DNA of 64,000 nt from Sequoia sempervirens (lineage: Eukaryota > Streptophyta > Pinopsida > Cupressales > Cupressaceae). Location of the stretch: positions 219,242,162 to 219,306,161 of the forward strand of contig VDFB02373365.1 of NCBI GenBank assembly GCA_007258455.2, written 5' to 3'. The notes beneath the pieces are model-generated. The model was given only the letters and a program-made list of their open reading frames with translations. It was not told the origin of the DNA and ran no database searches. Positions 46,917 through 59,215 of the stretch are shown piece by piece (the stretch's first letter is position 1; each line of letters opens with the position of its first letter). Made by a program: the position numbers and the translations under genes.

Positions 46917-47940
46917 TGATGGAACTTTATATTTTTGCTCCTTATGTTCCATTCCTACCTTGCCTGGTGTTACTAGTCTTTCATGGTGTCAAAATTTTCC
47001 TTGGGTTGGTGGTTTTATCTTTATTTTCATATAAAACCCTTGTGTTTATTTTACACGTTGGTTGAGATCTATTTTGGTGTTACTTTTTGAGGGGTTTTAA
47101 ACTGACTTATGTCCTATCGTTCCGTCTAGGCTGAGTCCCTTTATTTTAATATTTTATTTTCTCTGCTGGGTTTTATTTTCCTAAGTCTTGGTTGGCCCTA
47201 TGTTTCATCATTTAAAAACAACTTATTTCATTATTTACCATCTGCCTAGTGATGTCCCCTTGTCCTTTTAATAAATGTTTTTTTTGCAAAAGGATAAAAT
47301 TCACGTGACCGTTGATCAACTATCATTTGATCTCAACCACTCCCCACTATCCTGCGATGACCCCACCACACTGCTTTGGTTGATCATGATATCATGGGTA
47401 GGCACCACGTGTCCTATTTGGTGAGCCTGAAGGTGATAATTTTGGTTGACCGTCAATCAATTGTCATAAGATCTTAACAGTTTCCTGCCATCATGTGATC
47501 GAAAATTGCAAGGTTCTTACTGATCATGATATCACAGGCGGGCACCATGTGTCTCATCTGATGAATCTAAAGGAATGAAGGAAATACAGTGGTAAATTAA
47601 TCCATCCTTAATACATAAAAAAGGTGGGTTACTAAAGTGTTCTTGAGGTGCACATGTTTTAAATTACTGGATATGTTATAATCTTGCTGAAAATTTTGCT
47701 CGACAGTTAATAATAAGGCTAGCAACTATGTTGAAGGAACAAGATCTCAAATTCTCAAGATCTACAGTTTCCTGCCATCACGTGATCCAAAGTTGCAAGA
47801 TCTTTATTGATTGTGATATCACGGGTGACCGCCACATGGACGGCTAAAATTTAATTCTACATCAAATATGGTTGGATTCGTTCCTACAGTGCGTGAGTGA
47901 GCTTTAATGGTAGATGAGGCATTTGTTGACATGATTTGAT
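46917..47940 (+). repeat. Repeat R, copy 3 (full, without insertion)
   Basis: It starts GATGGAACTTTATATTTTTG and carries the empty site CCTTTTAATAAATG near 47255. Two GATCATGATATCA-GGC-GGGCACCA-type segments lie near 47382 and 47525. It is traceable to GACATGATTTGATC near 47940. No reading frame of note. It lies directly upstream of the leader of family X copy C. Confidence 0.75.
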
Positions 47941-48281
47941 CAAGATAAAATCAATTCTCCTATTTTATTTTTATCACAAAGCATTCAAGAATTTTTGGAG
48001 CAGTTTCAGAGCTGAAAGCAAAGTTGTGAATCTCTACAACCAGAATTTGGGACTTTTGCAAACAAAGTCGTGAGTTGATTTATATTCTTCCTAGTTATTT
48101 TGCACTTGAATTTTGGAAAATATTTGTTGTACTTGTCATTCAACTTGTTGATAAACATGTTAGGGCTATAGTTTAATTATAGTTTTGAGAAATTGTAGTG
48201 TTTTTTTCTGTAATTTCCTATCTTTGGTTATAGCTAGCTATTTGAAGTGTGAAATTATAAAAAGACCCTAGTTTGTCCAAG
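47941..48281 (+). other. Leader of family X copy C
   Basis: About 340 AT-rich bases between R copy 3 and the ATG at 48282. No LTR-like copy is present here, so copy C lacks a recognisable 5' terminal repeat. Confidence 0.4.
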
Positions 48282-51200
48282 ATGGCACCGCTAAAGCAAC
48301 ATTTTGGCCAAGTTGACTATTTAAAAAAAAACTTGTATGATGATTTCCTAGATCAATTTTCGTACTAAACGAATGATAGGAAGAAGGGATTTGTTCTAAT
48401 GTGAGGGAAAATCTTGGGGGAGGGGTTAGTATATAATTTCTCTAACATTGCCAATGCTAGGGTTCCTCTCACAAGCTTGGAAATGTTTAGATTATGGTAT
48501 GAATAGAGGAATTTTCCTCACCCCTTTTCAATTAAGTAATTTGGGTAATTAGGGATAATGATGGAAAGGTTCTATTGAGTGTTAATAGAGAAGAGGTCCA
48601 ACAGATTTTTGACTTGAGTGAACCAAGTGAAGACTTGGTTCCTATCAATCTTGAGGAAATGAAGCAGGAATATGCAAAGTTGAAGTCTCTTTTTAGAGCT
48701 AAGTTTCTTCCACCTCATCTGGCTAGGGCAGGAGGTTCATGATTTCATATCAGCCCCAGTGACTAGAAACCTTTTAGATTAAACTATTTTGCAAATCATT
48801 TCTTGGCCACTTTCTATTCATTGTGCCAAATTTTGGGTTTCAATCTTGGTGCGGTAAAGCCTATTGCATACATGTTCATCGGGGTGCAAATACAACACCC
48901 TAACTTCTCTGTGACATATGACTTTGCTTCTTTCTTGGCTGAGAGGATACATGAAGGCTTGTCAAAGTTGAAAAAAAAGGATATTGAAACTCAATTCTTC
49001 TGTTATTCTATGTTGATGCATATGTTCTAGTTCAAGAATGCTAATTTTTTCTCTGAAAAGATGGAATTAAGGCAATTGGTTGATGAAGAAAGATTGCCAG
49101 TACAATTATGGGCTACAGATTTATCTTGCAATAAGGAAAGCACTAGTTATGTTCAATTTGATAATTGCTTTGCTTCTAGATTAAGGGCTAGACTGATGGT
49201 GAATGTACCCAAGATCCCTGAGGAATCACATGATTTCCATAGGCCAAAAGGGAGGAAGCTAGAATTGAAAGTTTTCCATAACTAGGGTGGCATTATCCCA
49301 TACCCAGTCAACACTATTTTCAGAGTATATGGTTTTCAAGGAACCCCCCATATACTACCATAAATTGTGCCACCAAGAGTGGGGTTTGCAAAAGTTATGT
49401 GGAAAATAGGTTGTATCCATGAGGACAACCTCACAGGGAGGGGTAAGGGAAAAATTTTCCTTGATTATACAATGGTGTGTGATTTTTCCTTTTCAAAAGG
49501 TGGTTGGGTGCATTTTGATAAATTTTTTGATGATTACCAATTGAGGTGTGGTCCAAAGTGGCAGTATGATCCTGAGGGTTTCTTTGCCCTTTTCAAACAA
49601 AGAATAAAGGTTGAAAATTTGTGCATGAGTTCAACTTTCCTGAGGATTTGATCAGAAATGAATTTGATCTAAATAGGAAGGAGTTGAACAAGGAGAAATG
49701 GATAGCTTATGATAAGCTATTAGATATTGTGCATAAGATGGATCCAAAGTATAATCCATTGTTGGAGTTCAATCCATACCATAAGAAGATTGAATTTCTA
49801 ATGGAGAAATTCAAGGAAATTATGGGTAAAATGAGGACCAAAAAGATAAAGCTAGAACTGAGTTTGGGTGTATAGAAACAAGGCCAGCATACCAGCCTAC
49901 AGAAAGGTGGACAATTTACAGGAGGAAAAAGGATGATAACAGTGATGAAGAGGAAGTGGATAGAAAAGGAACACAAATAATGAGGTTTCCTTCACAACGA
50001 GGTCCAAAATTCAAAGTGCCTAGGGAAATTAAAATCATTGATTTAAAATCATCACCAGAAGACAATCCATCATCACTACCATCCAAGCTAAACCCTAAAA
50101 GACAAAGAATTGATCAACCACTGGAGGATATGATGGATGAAATTATTGTTACTGATCAGGACATCCAGGTTGGTATGCCTTCCCCTCCTAGGCTAGCTAA
50201 ATTGGTTCTATATGATTTAGATATGAAAGAAAAAAGTGTACAAGATGTAAGAATGGAAGCATGTAAGGAGTTTCTAGATGACAATACATTTGTGAAAAAT
50301 ATTTTATTCTTGCAATTGGTATGGAGGATGAAATTTGAAGAATATCAAGAGAAATGTAAGAAGAGAAGAGAACTAAGGCCTGATAGGTTAGACCAAGATA
50401 ATGATGAGGAGGTAAAAGCTAAATTAATGGAGGAATTTAAGAACATCACTCCTGAAGAGGGAAGAACACTGGTGAGTTAGACTGGTGTGTTGATTCTTCC
50501 TGAATGGGACATTGTAGATGTTCTAGCATTTAATGCTATTTTAAATTCCAAGCATCCTTTGCAATACTCTTAAGAAGAAGTCAAGGAAGCATTGCAAGAT
50601 TCTGCCTTCAGTGAGGAATATGAAACTTTGGCAATTTTGGAATTGGCCCCTCAAGGAAGAAAGCCAAATGTTACGAATATTAATCCAAATTTAAGAGGAG
50701 GATTAATAATAAAAAGAGCTTTAGATACCTCAACCACTGAGGCCACTAATTTGACTGTGAATGTGACCAAATTGGCCCAAAAGACTATTGAAAGAGAGGA
50801 GGCTAAAAAGAAGAGCCTAATGGAGAAGTATAATCTTTTGATTGGGGAATACAACAAGATGCAACAAAGGAATGTTGAGTTGAAAACTAAGGTGGAAAGG
50901 TTTAGGTATAAACAGATTAGGGAGACATCAAGTTCTCCAAGGAATAGTATATTACCTTCCACAGTAGGGTCATTGCCTCCTGGTTCTCCAATTATTTCCA
51001 CACTAGGGTCTCCCAATCAAAATATTTCTCTCACCCCTCCTTTAGAATAAAGTGATGAAGAAATAAAGTGCTTTTTTGATCCTACAAAGATGCAGCTCTT
51101 GCAAAGAATTGATGAATTACAGACATCATTGAAGGTAAGTGAGGAGGGATCTCTTTCAAAGCAAAAGGAGATTGCTACTACTGTCTTGAGGCATTTAAAT

Positions 51201-51812
51201 GAAAAGGTTGATAGTAAATTCCTATCTATACATTCTTTATATTCTTTTTTGTTAGATGCATTAAATAATATTGATAGGGATCAGGAAGTAGTGATACCAT
51301 TGATTGAAAATTGCATCCCTAGGGCCAGTGATTTGGATGTCATGTATAAGGCTTCAAATTTTGATACAAATAATATGCCCCAATCATTAAAGACTACTCA
51401 AGTGTTGGTTAAATCATTGCAAGGTTTTTAGACCCTACCAGATGATTTGAGTAGGAATATCAGGGAATTGGTGAAGAATTTTAATGATTGGGGTAACACA
51501 TTGTTACCCTATATAATTGATGAGTAGGGGAAAATTAGGTCACTCCAGCAGTGGCAGGATCAAGCAAGTGAAGTCATCAATGATTAAATTAAATTAATTT
51601 GTGATGGGTCAGATTATGACTTATTGGTGAGCTGTATGGATAAAATCATTAGTACCTTCTCATTTGTGGAAGCTTTTGAAAGAGATGCAAATCACATAGC
51701 GGTAAAATACGCACCTTACAATGCCAAGGTGAATGAGGTGATTAATTTTGACTGGCCGACTAATGAAGACTACCAAAAATGGGTAACTAAATATTTGACT
51801 GAGGAAGAGTAA
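48282..51812 (+). pseudogene. Family X large protein, copy C (best copy, decayed)
   Basis: The start is the ATG at 48282 (MAPLKQHFG, sharing MAP with copy A); the stop is at 51810-51812, about 1,176 codons. At least three frameshifts (near 48550, 49650 and 49900) and about ten stops occur. In order: LGEGLVYNFSNIA (48430); VNREEVQQIFDL (48580); FASFLAERIHEGL and YSMLMHMF (48930-49030); HRPKGRKLELK (49240); TIFRVYGF (49320); PPRVGFAKVMWKIG (49370); FVHEFNFPEDLIRNEFDL (49620); DPKYNPLLEFNP (49740); KRQRIDQP (50100), a basic possible nuclear signal; WRMKFEEYQEKCKKRRELRP (50320); a coiled coil with EKYNLLIGEYNKMQQ (50820); a Ser/Pro-rich stretch (50930-51045); NFDWPTNEDYQKW and YLTEEE at the end. 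No enzyme motif recognised. Possibly a structural or DNA-binding protein of a mobile element. Confidence 0.75.
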
Positions 51813-52374
51813 AAGGAATGGACTACTAACATGTCATAAATCGGATGCTGCGGTTACAATGGTTTCCAGTTATGATTTGATGGCATTGTCAACACAAGTT
51901 TCTTGTGGTTTTTTGTTGTTGCATCAAATTTTCTTAGCTAACATGATGAACAAGAATATTCTCCAAGGTGATGGCTATTGTAACAATTTTTTGGAATATC
52001 ATGAGGTGTGCCAAATAGCTAGTGACATGTGTACTTTCTGGCCTGATACTTGTTTTCTCCTTCATTTTCTATAAGAAGGATTTCAAGGCCAGAAGTCAGG
52101 TTAGAAAGTTAGAAAATTTTTGGTCGAGTCTAGGTGAAGTTGTAGAGAAAATTGTAAAGCCTGATGGTTTTAGAGAGAAATACAATTTAGGGTCTGAGTT
52201 ATTCTATAATCGGTTTTGAATTCATGGGGATTTAATGTTGTATAATAGTACTAGCATTTGAGTTGAAATGATAAATTCAAACTCATGTCTCTTCACTATA
52301 CATGCATATCCAAATTTTGAATAAGATGACTAAGGGTTGTTTCATTCATCTCACTGTTGTGGTGTGTATAATCC
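51813..52374 (+). other. Copy C, region 3' of family X with small conserved frame
   Basis: It aligns with 33668-34229. The frame at 52022-52219 (TCVLSGLILVFSFIFYKK, FKARSQVRKLENFWSSLGE, VKPDGFREKYNLGSELF, stop) is conserved with copy D. It begins with a hydrophobic stretch of about 17 residues, so it could encode a short membrane-anchored protein or an extension of family X. Confidence 0.45.
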
Positions 52375-52852
52375 TTATTTTAGCTTTAATTCAAGGAATT
52401 AATTAAAATGCTTGAATGGGATTATAGGTGGATATGTTCTGTATAAGGATTTGATAAGTAGGATTGGGTGAGAATGCATACTGATGAAATTGTAATGCAC
52501 TATTGTGAGGGATCTTATAAGATATATGTTATGTATTAAATCTGTCGTAAACCTTTAGATACTTATGAATTTGACTCTTGCAATGGATATATGGTATTGA
52601 TCTAAGTTGTACTTATTTGTGTAGTTCAATAATTGTTTTTCTTTTCCTAGAGCTTGCTACAAATTGAAAATTAATGACTATATTTTACTATGGATTGTGT
52701 TGTAGTTATCTCATGCTCCACATAGTTGATATTATCGGTGAACAACCAATTTTATTTGATATTATCCTATTGTGTTGAGTTATTCAATGGGATTCTCTAT
52801 TATGTGTTAATGTTGTAACCACATTAACGGATCAACCTCTTAGGTCTTGTTA
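52375..52852 (+). repeat. Family X 3' terminal repeat, copy C, cut by the Gypsy LTR
   Basis: It matches 34230-34700 (AATTAATTAAAAT, GGTGGATATGTTCTGTATAA, TTGATCTAAGTTGTACTTAT) and breaks off at TTAGGTCTTGT, where copy D continues with ATAGAGCCCAAAGTG. The Gypsy 5' LTR starts at the break. Confidence 0.7.
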
Positions 52853-54087
52853 TGCCTTCCATAACCACCCCATTTTAAATTTGATTAAAATGAGACCCTC
52901 TTCTACTTTTGCTCTTTGTGTTTTTCTTTGCCTTGGCACATGCTTAATATGTTTATCTTGCTTGCCCAAGTGTTTTCCCCAAGTTGCATATTGAAGATTT
53001 TATGTTTTGGGTGAAGTTCGGGTTTTTACCCTAGTTCAGGAATTTTTGGTCCATCCAGATTTTCCAAGTTTTCTTTCAAACTCCGGTCTCAATGCTAAAG
53101 TTCAAGTTTTTGAGCCAGTTCGAGATTGCCCACCCCGGTTGGATTTTCCTAATTTTTTTTCCTACCCTTCGTTTTCTTGGATTGTGCTTGAAGTTTGGCT
53201 CAACCTGTTTTACAATGCAGTTCAGAGATTTTTGGCCTTTGCAGAATTTCGCTTGGGTTGGATTTTTCTGGATTTCCATCTAGCCATCGGGTTTCTAAGT
53301 ATCGTTGATTTTTGGAGCTTTATGCCATTTTTCTTTATCATTTTTGTTCTCTTGAGTTGGATATTCATCTTGTTGTGCTTTAAAACATTATGGTCTTGCT
53401 TGGGGTTCAAATTCCTATGTGATTGGGTATTTCATGGCTTGCCATGTGCGTTAATGGTAAAATCTAGGGTTTCATGCCTAGGGCATCTCTATCTTGTCTT
53501 GATCTACTTTCGATTGCACCTAGGATTCGAAGAAGATTTGTAGGAGGCTCGTGTTAAACGATTTATGTGCACAGGGTCCTCAAATTTGTGACCTTCAGTC
53601 AATTTGAGTGAAGTCGTGGCCGGTGTCTGAGTTTTTTGTCAGGTTTGGGATTTTCCTGTCCAGTCGGATTTTACTAATTACTCCTTCTTCCCTTCATTTT
53701 CCTGAAATTCATGCAGTGTTGTCATTTTCGCAGAAATCCGGTTCAATCAGTTTTTTCTGATTTTTTTGGGGGCACTGTGAAACAAGGAAATTTGGTGAAA
53801 TGGATGATTCTAGTGATAAATTCTAATGTTTCCATGCTTTAAATTGGTAAATTGCATAGTGATTATGCTACTTGTGTTCATTTTAATAATCTATTGTTGA
53901 TATTGGTGTCAAATCAGGAGAATCCACTTGGTTATGAATTTTTCAAAATTCCTCTGAGGCTAGTTTTCTTAGGTTAGCTTGAAATCCTAAACTTCTCAGT
54001 GTTGATGCTTAAGGGTTGATTTAATAGTTTTATCATGATTTTGAGCTAACAATTTGATGAAATATTGTCAACAATTGGATTCTCACA
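52853..54087 (+). repeat. Gypsy element, 5' LTR
   Basis: It starts TGCCTTCCATAACC and ends TCTCACA. A second copy starts at 63180 (TGCCTTGCATAACC). Counting 180 aligned positions (53281-53460 against 63631-63810) gave 27 differences, 15%, plus an indel of about 24 bases near 52930 / 63250. The T-rich strand creates an open hydrophobic frame at 53007-53543 that is not a gene. Confidence 0.85.
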
Positions 54088-55540
54088 TTGGTGTTTGATA
54101 AATCCAGGTTGAGTCTAGCAAGATAATGACTAGAAAGGCTAAGAGAGACACAAAGGGATCATCCATCTCTGAAGTAGAAGAAAGAATGAAGCTACACATA
54201 AAGAGTAGGATTCTTGAGGGTAGGATAGCATCAGTCTAGTTCAAGGTTTTAGATCTGAATATGAACACCCTGCTAAAGAGAACTAAGGCTATCATGGGAT
54301 ACGATAACTAGGCACCAGCTAGATGACGCAGCTACCTATAGTGTAATCATTAATGAATTCCAATCCAACAAGAGAGACTGGGACAATGTGATGGGGTAGC
54401 TGGAGAATGATATTAATTCCATTGAATGGTGAACTAGGGTTTCACCTATACCACTTACGAATGGCTTGTAGAGGATTTTCTTGATGAAAAAGGCTAGAAT
54501 GGAGCAAGGTATGGGTGAAGTGGGGGAATCAGTTAATGCAAAACGCATTGAAATTCATGCTTCCTCATTGTTTTGCTTTGGCTCTTCTTCACGTGTTTTT
54601 GTCTAAGTTATGAGTTAGATCATGGGCCTATCTGGTACGTGCCTTTTCATTTAAAGCATTTTGACTTTGTTTTGAATTCTTCTAGGGCCGAATCCTTCTA
54701 AGACTGACTTATTTTGTAAACCCTAAATTGGGCCGATGCATTTGATGCATTTTTATAAATATGATGTTTTGCCTCTTTTTTAAGGGTTGGACAGGTTAGA
54801 GGAAAGTCAAGAAGGGTTAGAAAAAGATCTTTGCGATATAGAAAAAAGTGAGTTAGGTTTTTGAAGGAAGTTGGACTTTTTTTGCAGCTCGACAGGAGGA
54901 GGAAGTGATGTATCTTCCTTATTTTCTTAGCATAAATGGAGATAATTTGAAGACATGGGTTTCTATACATTGGTGATCTTTCCAAATTCGTAAATGTTGC
55001 TTATCTATTTCATTAATAGTAGGAGTAGCTAGATTTAAACCTACTTTATATTATGCTCTAGAATGGTATTCATTTTGGGTTAATCATTTGATTTGAAAAG
55101 CTTTCAAGGAATGAAATTGTATCTTATGTTTTGTTTGAATGATGATTTGCAATCTACTGTTAAATTTTACACTGTGAATGAATGAAACTTTGTATCAATT
55201 ACAAGTTAATTTTATTCTACAGTTCTAGTTTAGGAATTCCTTGGAAGGAAACAAGTCTGATTAGTTGAATGAATCAACATTATTTTCAGTTTGAAAACCT
55301 TGATCTATCTTTTCTCTATTTCTTTAAAACCACTGGTTAAAGTTTAGATAGTTGTTTGATCTTGCAACAATCCAGAAGCTCAGAACCGGTAGACCCCTTG
55401 AACATTACAGCCATATTGACCACTTCATGAAACAACTTTTGTGAACCAAAATCAAAGACCTTGGGAGGTGATTAGTTTGATTATTGATTGTCTCTTTCAA
55501 GAGAGGTGAGATATTTTTACTTTTATCTTACCTGCATGTT
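54088..55540 (+). other. Gypsy 5' leader and candidate primer-binding site
   Basis: Directly after the LTR is TTGGTGTTTGATAAATCC, starting with the TGG expected of a tRNA primer site; which tRNA is unclear. A decayed frame follows (TRKAKRDTKGSSISEVEER near 54126), possibly an upstream coding piece, then about 1 kb of non-coding sequence before gag. Confidence 0.5.
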
Positions 55541-57312
55541 ATGGGTCAACTTGGTACCTCAACAGGAACTAGCACTAGAAGGAGGTCTAGAAGAGTAAAA
55601 TGGATAACATTGGATCTTTCTCACCAGAGAGGTCCCATAGAGTTATCCGATCAATTGAAAATCCACCACTTTTGATAGAACTCGATAACCCCAACGAGAC
55701 ACAAGATTCATAGGGAAACCATTCTACCACCCTTGTCAGCTCCACTCACTTCACCAGGATTTTCACCAATACCCCAGTTTATACCTATGAATCCACCAAA
55801 TCCACCTCAATCGCTATTACAGTTGGTTCAACCCATCCAAGAGCTGGCTCAGCCTCCACCATTGCCACCAATGGCATTTTTTTTGTGAATAATCCCTCTC
55901 CATTAAGGACTATTCCTGGAGGGTTTCATGATATGCCTAAGAATCTTGAGAGATTTTGTCCCAAATACATTCATGGTGAATCAAGGAGTGTTGAGGAGCA
56001 CATACAATCTTTTAAGGATTCTTGTACTAGAGCCTAGATAGCTCATCATGATGTGGTTTATAGGTTGTTCCCTTATTCCTTAGGGGATATGGCATACAAC
56101 TAGTACCTAAATCTTCCACAAGGTTCTATTCTAAGCTGGACAGATTTGGAGAATTCTTTCATCAATCAGTTTAGAGTTTATGTTGATCCAGCCATTTTGT
56201 TCCATTAATTTGCTACCATTAGGAAGGATCCATGTGAATCACTTCCCTTGTTTAATACAAGGTTTCAACAAATGTATAGGAGATTGCAGGACCCCTATCT
56301 AGTTGCTGAGAATAGTGCCATTCATGCATATTTTAGAGTTATAGACCCTTTGCTTGGCTTGTTCCTACAAAGGACTTATCAGCCAATAGATATTGATTCT
56401 CTATCTAAAGTTTATCATCTAGCCATCAAGCTGCAACAACAAACTAGCTCTCAACAAGGGAACTTGGGAGTAGGTTTTCCTTCTATGGGGTATCAAATGC
56501 CTAATCCAACCCCTTTATTCAATATTGTCCCAAGGATGTCTCCTTCCCATTATGGACCTATGTCTAAGTTTCAGAATCAATCTCCTATTCCATTCTTTTC
56601 CAATGGATCTCCTGACTTCTCTCAATAACCACAGGGTCATCACAATCCACATGGTCATCATAATCAAGCTGGAATACCAAAACATGTCAATCAACCACCT
56701 GTTGCTAAAAATGCTAAGAGTGAAAGGATAGTTCAACTCACAAACGAGGTGGAGACCCTAAAGAAAACTTTGTCCCAAGTCACAAATGACATGGCTCAAC
56801 TCAAACTAAACTCCTCTCTAAACTAAGGTAATTACCCTAATCATAATAATAATAATCAAGGTAATTATCATAACAACAACAATCATAGCCAGAGGAATTA
56901 TCAAGGCCAAAACTTCCCTAAGCAAGGCTATCAAAATCATAATAGAGGATATAACTAGAGGCCTAATAACAATAGACAATGGAACACAGGGCCAAATAAT
57001 GGTGGGGTTTCTCACAATTATCAAGCTAATGAGGATAGGCTACATATTGCAAATGTGGTTGACCTCAATCTTATGACTAACTGGTGTAGGTTGCATGATA
57101 TTGCAACTCATTCTGAGGTGAACTATCCTGAAATGGAGAAGGTTGTGAAGATGGAACAGGTTGATGCCCAAAAATTCCAAGGGAATTCAAATAAAGGAGG
57201 TGGCTCAGTGGATACAACAATGGCTTATGACCTCTTTGAAGAAGAACCTTCATTCCCAAGGAAGAATGAGAATGAACCAGAAGAAGATGTGTATGATGCC
57301 CAAGCCTTTTAG
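55541..57312 (+). pseudogene. Gypsy gag
   Basis: The likely start is the ATG at 55541 (MGQLGTSTGTSTRRRSRRVK). After a Pro-rich stretch comes the retrotransposon gag core: FCPKYIHGESRSVEEHIQSF near 55955, LPQGSILSWTDLENSFINQF near 56115-56170, and ESLPLFNTRFQQMYRRL near 56240. A Gln/Asn-rich region (HNNNNQGNYHNNN near 56840-56880) and an acidic end (FEEEPSFPRKNENEPEEDVY) follow. Gag forms the particle that packages the element RNA. No CCHC zinc knuckle is visible, as in some Tat/Athila relatives. About seven stops and a frameshift. Confidence 0.8.
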
Positions 57313-57499
57313 ACAAAGGGAGGACACTTCTGAAGAAAATAGAATAAGGGTTTGTTCACTACATCAGCACCACCTAACCACATGGTGCCTCTAAATCAGA
57401 GTGCTGATAACAAATCTCATCCACCGAAGGGTCCGCCTGACTTCTCTAGCAAAGGTAATTCATCTCGTGTTTTCAAATATAATGCAAGTTATAACACAT

Positions 57500-58202
57500 A
57501 ATTTGATATTTTTTATGAGATGTAGAAACAAAAAACCTCTTTATCATACTTTGACATCCTAAAATGGTGCCCTTCCCAACAAGATATAGTGCTGAAAGCT
57601 TTGGAAGAAGCTGATAAATTAAAAGGGAAAATGAAGGTGGCACCCATTGCAAACATGAACACAACTTTGTTTAGAAACAAGGTAGGGACCCCACCATTTC
57701 TTTTAATTCTAGAATCTATGTGAAGAATATGCACAATTGTTTGCTAGATTCAGGGGCTTCTGACAATGTTATGCCATTTTCTATATGCAAGAAATTGGGA
57801 TTGAATCCTATCCAAACAAACAAAAAGGTCATCCAACTTGATAAAATAGAGGTTAATGTAGTTGGAGAAATGAGAAATATACATGTACAAGTAGGGTTTG
57901 ACCCTAGGACTCAAACCAATATGGATATTCAAGTAGCAAACATTCCTAAAACTTATGGTATGCTTTTGATTAGAGATATAATGAAGAGAATAGGGGGATA
58001 TCTCTCCCTCAAGTTCTCACATATGTGGCTACCATGGCGGGGAATTCCTATGCAGATTAGGATTGAGAGTGAACCTCACCTCAAACATATCATCACTGAG
58101 TATGATTGTCCCAACAAGGTATCTTATTTTGAAACCGAGATAGGGGTTTATAAGAGAGAGGAAATTCTGACTCTTTCAGTTCTTGATTCTAATGATTTGT
58201 AA
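57500..58202 (+). pseudogene. Gypsy aspartic protease
   Basis: The frame from 57720 begins MKNMHNCLLDSGASDNVMP: the D-S-G-A active-site motif of retroelement proteases, with the catalytic Asp at the DSG. Upstream, after a frameshift near 57690, lies the usual lead KALEEADKLKGKMKVAP near 57595. The C-terminal half (IPKTYGMLLIRDIMKRIGGY) has the position of the flap and second conserved Leu-Leu-x-Arg-Asp segment (normally LLGRDW; here LLIRDI). The protease would cut the polyprotein. Confidence 0.8.
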
Positions 58203-58800
58203 ATGAAAGAATTCCCTAATCCCATGATTAGTGTAAACTAGAAGGTATTGATTAGGAAGCTACAACAAGATTAGCTGGTCTTAGGGGAAGATATTGATTT
58301 GTGGAGTCTTCTACTCCCAAATTGGTGCAGGGTACACTACCAAAATCATTCAGAATTGACCTGCCAACCATGCATCAATGTTCTAAATCATGGTTTCCAA
58401 ACTGAAGAAACTAGCCCAAGTCACCTTGAGACCATTTCAGATCACTTCTCATTTGAAGCCAAAAATGCAATAATGTTAACTAGGGATAATATACCTTCAG
58501 AGGAAGTCCCTCCTCAAACTGAACTTACCCCAGTCATAATACCAAACCAACATAATTATGTTGAACAACCCCAGGGTTTCTTTGATACCCTGGCACTCAC
58601 AAGTATACCAAAACCCAAGGGGTTAATCAAAGATACAGGTAACTGTTAGAAAGATGTCCTAGGATTATGTGATATATTTGAGCGGGAGTTGGATATTGCA
58701 CTTGATAAACCTATTGAACACCCATCCCCAATATTTGATGCAAAAAACCAAGTGGCCCCACCTATGGTTCATCTTATCCAAGAACCCACAACAAGCTCAA
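58203..58800 (+). other. Gypsy linker between protease and extra RNase H
   Basis: A partly open, low-complexity stretch (HLETISDHFSFEAK, PSEEVPPQTELTPV near 58420-58530) with Pro, Glu and Thr. No domain is recognised. Confidence 0.5.
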
Positions 58801-58814
58801 AGAGATCAACCACA

Positions 58815-59212
58815 ACTCATAATGAGCTATGGAGCCTCACGTTTGATGGATCCAAATCTAAAAAAAGTGTGGTGCTGGAATTGAGTTAACCATCCCGAAA
58901 GGGAAAACATTTTTTGCTTCTTACAGGTTATAGTTTGGATGCACTAAAAATATAGCAGAATATGAAGCATTAGCTTGGGGACTAATGTTCACACATCAAA
59001 AGAAAGTTACTACCTTGATTTTTAAAGGAGATTCACAAGTGATTATCAAGCAAGTACGCAACCACTACACATGTCACAATAAAAGGCTTGTAGCTTATAG
59101 AAATCGGGTGTGGAACCTAATTGAAGAATTTGATGCTTTTGGGATTAGTTTAATCCCTAGAGAGGAGAATCAAATAGCTGATTCATTAGGTATTGCTGCA
59201 AGTACCCTGTAA
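58815..59212 (+). pseudogene. Gypsy additional RNase H (archaeal-type aRNH), upstream of RT
   Basis: The motif order is LTFDGSKSKKS (first Asp near 58845), KNIAEYEALAWGL (Glu near 58960), IFKGDSQVIIKQV (Asp near 59030) and EENQIADSL (last Asp near 59177), so all four catalytic positions of RNase H are present. It belongs to the RVT_3-like group that Tat-lineage elements acquired in addition to the RNase H fused to RT. Here it sits between protease and RT. A frameshift near 58885 and a stop break it. It would degrade RNA in RNA-DNA hybrids during reverse transcription. Confidence 0.8.
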
Positions 59213-59215
59213 CCC

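Noticed and set aside
53007..53543. 178-codon open frame with long hydrophobic stretches
   Set aside because: It lies wholly inside the Gypsy 5' LTR. The 3' LTR copy breaks the same frame (two unrelated short frames at 63334-63818). The hydrophobicity comes from T-rich DNA.
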